This document shows, one piece after another, positions 61,352 through 64,000 of a stretch of 64,000 nucleotides of DNA. The notes below the pieces were generated by a model, which was not told where the DNA came from, made no database searches, and saw nothing but the letters and a program-made list of their open reading frames with translations. The stretch covers positions 1,736,001-1,800,000 of the forward strand of contig JASGHM010000002.1 in assembly GCA_047602365.1 (NCBI GenBank), read 5' to 3'. Within the stretch, counting starts at the first letter, position 1, and each line of letters begins with the position of its first letter. Position numbers and translations under genes: made by a program. This stretch comes from Piscinibacter sp047602365 (GTDB lineage Bacteria; Pseudomonadota; Gammaproteobacteria; Burkholderiales; Burkholderiaceae_C).

Positions 61352-64000
61352 AGCGAACGCAGGAAGGCCAGCAGCGCGTCACGGTCGGCCTTGGCCAGCG
61401 CCTGGAAGCGCTGCCGGCTTGCCGTCGCCTCGCCGCCATGCCACAGGATGGCCTCGGTCAGCGTGCGCGCGCGGCTGTCGTGCAGGTAACCCACCGGAAC
61501 GTTCTTGCTGGCCGCCACCAGTTCGGTGTAGCCGATGCCCCACAGCGCCGAGGTGCGCCACAGGTTGCCGCTGGCCTGGCCCTCGGCCAGGTTGTCCGCC
61601 AGGTCGGCGCCCATGTCGTGCAGCAGCAGGTCGGTGTAGGGCTTGATGGTCTGCTGGCGGACCTCGGCCATCTCCGACCCGTCGCCGGTTTTCATCGTGC
61701 CGACGTGGCAGGCAGTGCAGCGCATGTCCTCGAACAGCTTCGCGCCGGCGGCGACCTGTGCCGGGTTCACGTCCAGGTAGGACAGTGGCGCCACGCCTTT
61801 CGGGAAGCCGCTGGCCAGGCTGCGTTGCGCCGGCACCGCGAGCAGGCGCAGGTAGCGAACGATCAGCGTCAGCGCCTCTTCGGACAGCCCCTTCTCGATC
61901 TTCGCCGTCGTGCACTTCGCCGGGCCGGCCAGGCAGTCACGGTTCGGGTAGACCGGCGAGGTGACCGACATGTCGAGCAGCGCCGCCGACGCCGTCTGGT
62001 GGCGCAGGCTGACCTTCGAGGCCTTCCAGCCGTAGCGGCCGAGTCGCACGGCACCGGTCTCGGGGTCGTAGACGTGGTTCGCCTGGCCCTTGACGCCATC
62101 GGCATCGGGTGTGCTGCGCACCCGCGAGAGGATCTCGGCATCGGGCACGGCCTCGAGCAGTCCCATGCCGATCATCGGCTGGGCGCTGCGCAGCGAGAAC
62201 ACCGCCGGCGTCGGGCCGTCGAACGCGACCCGCGGCTTGCGCAGCGCGACCGCCGTGCCGTCGGCCAGCGTCACCGTCTTCGTGTCGAAGCCGGCCACGC
62301 GCACGCCGCGGCCCCAGTCCTGCAGCTGGCCGGTGGCCAGCGAGCGCGCGTTCATCTGCACGCCCAGGCCGTAGCTCGGGTGCGGCAGCTGCTTGCCGCT
62401 GCCGTCGAGCGCCGCGGTGCGCACCGCCATCGTGTCGAGCCGCTGGTTGACCACGGCCGGCGCGACGCCGCGGCCGTTGTTGATGTGGCAGCCGAAGCAG
62501 GACGACTGGTTGAAGCGCGGCCCCTGCAGGCCGACCGCCGCCTCGTTGCGGTCGTTGCCCGCCTCGGTGTGGTCGCCGGTCCACATGCTGGTGTGGATCC
62601 AGCGCCGCCCCTCGACGAAGCGCTGCATGTTCTGCATGCCGACGTTGTTCAGCGGCTGCTGGAACATGTACTGCGCGTTGTCGGCATAGTCGTAGGACAC
62701 CGAGCCGATGCCGCCCGACAGCGTCGCCGCCGGCAGCGGCGCGTTCATCAGCCGCGGCTGCACGCCGTACCAGGGCCGCAGGCCGGTGCCGACCACGTAG
62801 GTCAGTTCGTTGGTGTAGTAGCGGAACGCGCCGTTGTCGCCGACCGCATCCATCGCCGCGCGCGTGGAGAAGAACGAGCCGGTGAACTCGATCGCATCGC
62901 CAGCCTTCAGCGCACGCGCCGGCACCGCGACGCCGTTGGGCACCAGCACGCCGTTGGCGTCGGCTGCCAGCTCGGTGTGACGCGGGTAGGTGTCGAACAC
63001 CACGCTGCAGCCGTCGTTGGCGCCGATCACACCGTTGAAGCCGCTGTCGGGACGGCGCAGCGCGCCTTCCGGCGGCTTCGGCGTGACCGGGCAGGCGGCC
63101 ACGTCGTTGAAGCCGGCGGTGTAGGTCGAGTCGTCGAGCAGGTCGCCCGGGCTCATCCAGCCGTAACCGGTGACACCGGTGCTGTCGAAGCGGCGCACGA
63201 AGGCATGGCCACCACCGCGCTGGGCCTGCTGGTAGTACTGGTTGACGATCAGCTTCGGCTGGGTGACCCCGGCGACACGGCTGTTGTCGATGAACTCGAC
63301 GCCCCAGGTGCGGTTCTTGAAGTAGTTGGCGACGAAGTTCAGGTGCGCACCCGGGCCCTTGTCGACCGGCTTGCCGGCCGCGTCGACGGTGTCGTTGGCG
63401 CCGTAGCCGATCTCGTTCCATTCCTCGCCGCGCTCGCGCGCATGGCGCGAACGGCCGAGCATGCCGAAGCGCGTGACCAGCGTGCCGTCGGCCAGCGTGA
63501 ACTGCACCATCTCCAGCGGCGGCTTCGGCGCCGGCGCCGGGGCCAGCGCGGCGCCGCTGGGCGGGATCTTCTCGGCCGAGGTGGCCAGCAGCGGCAGCGA
63601 GTTGTCGCTGCCCGGCGACTTGAACTCGACCTCGAACAGCGAGTAGCCGTACTGCGTCGCGCGGGCCACGCCGCGAAGGCGCAGGTAGCGCACGTTGGCG
63701 TTCAGGTTGAAGAACTCCTCGGTGCCGCCCTTGCCGCCGCTCACGTAGCGCAGCTGGTACCAGGTGCTGCCGTCGTCGGAGGCCTCGATCGCGTATTCCT
63801 TGCCGTAGGCGTTCTCCCAGACCAGCTTCAGGTAGCCCAGCGCCGTCTTGGCGCCGAAGTCGAAGCGGATCCACTCGTCGTTCGTGTGGGCGCTCTCCCA
63901 GCGGGTGGTGGCGTTGCCGTCGATCACCTGGGCCGCGTTGTTGCCGCCGTTCGGCGACGACGACGCGGTGACCGCGACCGGCTTGACCGCCACGCCCGGG
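61348..64000 (-). CDS. Discoidin-domain di-haem oxidoreductase-like protein (5' end outside the window)
   Basis: At least 881 residues; the reading frame remains open to the window edge, so the signal sequence is probably missing. The visible N-terminal part (about 130 residues) is an F5/8 type C (discoidin) carbohydrate-binding domain: VIDGNATTRWES, WIRFDFGAKTALGYLKL, RYLRLRG. A DUF1111/di-haem oxidoreductase-like region follows, with two haem-c sites, CFGCH (62485-62499) and CTACH (61705-61719). Expected to be a periplasmic or extracellular c-type cytochrome, perhaps a peroxidase or thiol oxidoreductase. Joined to the glucanase-like lipoprotein by a four-base overlap. Confidence 0.85.
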   Translation of the reverse strand, partial: PGVAVKPVAVTASSSPNGGNNAAQVIDGNATTRWESAHTNDEWIRFDFGAKTALGYLKLVWENAYGKEYAIEASDDGSTWYQLRYVSGGKGGTEEFFNLNANVRYLRLRGVARATQYGYSLFEVEFKSPGSDNSLPLLATSAEKIPPSGAALAPAPAPKPPLEMVQFTLADGTLVTRFGMLGRSRHARERGEEWNEIGYGANDTVDAAGKPVDKGPGAHLNFVANYFKNRTWGVEFIDNSRVAGVTQPKLIVNQYYQQAQRGGGHAFVRRFDSTGVTGYGWMSPGDLLDDSTYTAGFNDVAACPVTPKPPEGALRRPDSGFNGVIGANDGCSVVFDTYPRHTELAADANGVLVPNGVAVPARALKAGDAIEFTGSFFSTRAAMDAVGDNGAFRYYTNELTYVVGTGLRPWYGVQPRLMNAPLPAATLSGGIGSVSYDYADNAQYMFQQPLNNVGMQNMQRFVEGRRWIHTSMWTGDHTEAGNDRNEAAVGLQGPRFNQSSCFGCHINNGRGVAPAVVNQRLDTMAVRTAALDGSGKQLPHPSYGLGVQMNARSLATGQLQDWGRGVRVAGFDTKTVTLADGTAVALRKPRVAFDGPTPAVFSLRSAQPMIGMGLLEAVPDAEILSRVRSTPDADGVKGQANHVYDPETGAVRLGRYGWKASKVSLRHQTASAALLDMSVTSPVYPNRDCLAGPAKCTTAKIEKGLSEEALTLIVRYLRLLAVPAQRSLASGFPKGVAPLSYLDVNPAQVAAGAKLFEDMRCTACHVGTMKTGDGSEMAEVRQQTIKPYTDLLLHDMGADLADNLAEGQASGNLWRTSALWGIGYTELVAASKNVPVGYLHDSRARTLTEAILWHGGEATASRQRFQALAKADRDALLAFLRSL

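Overview
The window is chromosomal DNA of a high-GC betaproteobacterium, most likely a Burkholderiales member of the Rubrivivax/Leptothrix/Comamonadaceae type. Evidence is the phasin gene, the pyruvate dehydrogenase cluster with lipoyl-bearing E3, the cysI-DUF934-cysH-cysD-cysN-cobA order, and the molybdo-hydroxylase pair with a Tat signal. No prophage, IS element, rRNA or CRISPR array was seen. Most genes are housekeeping or ordinary accessory genes; the left 20.7 kb is the most interesting part.

Left region (1-20.7 kb), surface adhesion and its control. A giant LapA-type RTX adhesin (about 4,690 residues once frame breaks are repaired) fills 55-14132. It is followed by a convergent lapG-lapD pair (periplasmic protease and degenerate c-di-GMP receptor), then a divergent TolC-family outer-membrane protein, an H-NOX haem gas sensor and a GGDEF-EAL enzyme of the H-NOX-associated type. 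Read together, these genes can form a path from nitric oxide to c-di-GMP to LapD to LapG to retention or release of the adhesin. The inner-membrane ABC transporter and membrane-fusion protein of the type I secretion system are not in the window.

20.7-31.2 kb: pyruvate dehydrogenase E1, E2 and E3 (minus strand), a divergent PAS sensor kinase with FixJ-like regulator, and folD. 31.2-44.5 kb: an M3 oligopeptidase, a glutaredoxin-like periplasmic protein, an MFS transporter, rmuC, an iorAB-like molybdo-hydroxylase, a GH19 enzyme, then a compact minus-strand group (histone-deacetylase-like, thioesterase, nitroreductase, ion transporter, hydroxyacid dehydrogenase). 44.6-46.4 kb: a phasin with a TGC-rich control region and a patatin-like lipoprotein.

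46.4-54.8 kb: assimilatory sulfate reduction (exporter, sulfite reductase, DUF934, APS/PAPS reductase, sulfate adenylyltransferase, sirohaem methyltransferase), followed by ferredoxin and a ferredoxin-NADP reductase. 54.8-57.3 kb: a TPP riboswitch controlling a TonB-dependent receptor, then tRNA-Asn. 57.4-64 kb: an acyltransferase, an NAD-binding epimerase-like protein, a membrane protein of unknown role, and a minus-strand pair of a GH128-like lipoprotein and a discoidin/di-haem oxidoreductase that runs off the window.

Frame integrity is a general caveat. The adhesin, aceF, lpdA, the iorB-like gene and the TonB receptor all carry single- or few-base indels that break otherwise intact proteins. 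Because aceF and lpdA are core metabolic genes, residual sequencing or assembly error is the simplest explanation.
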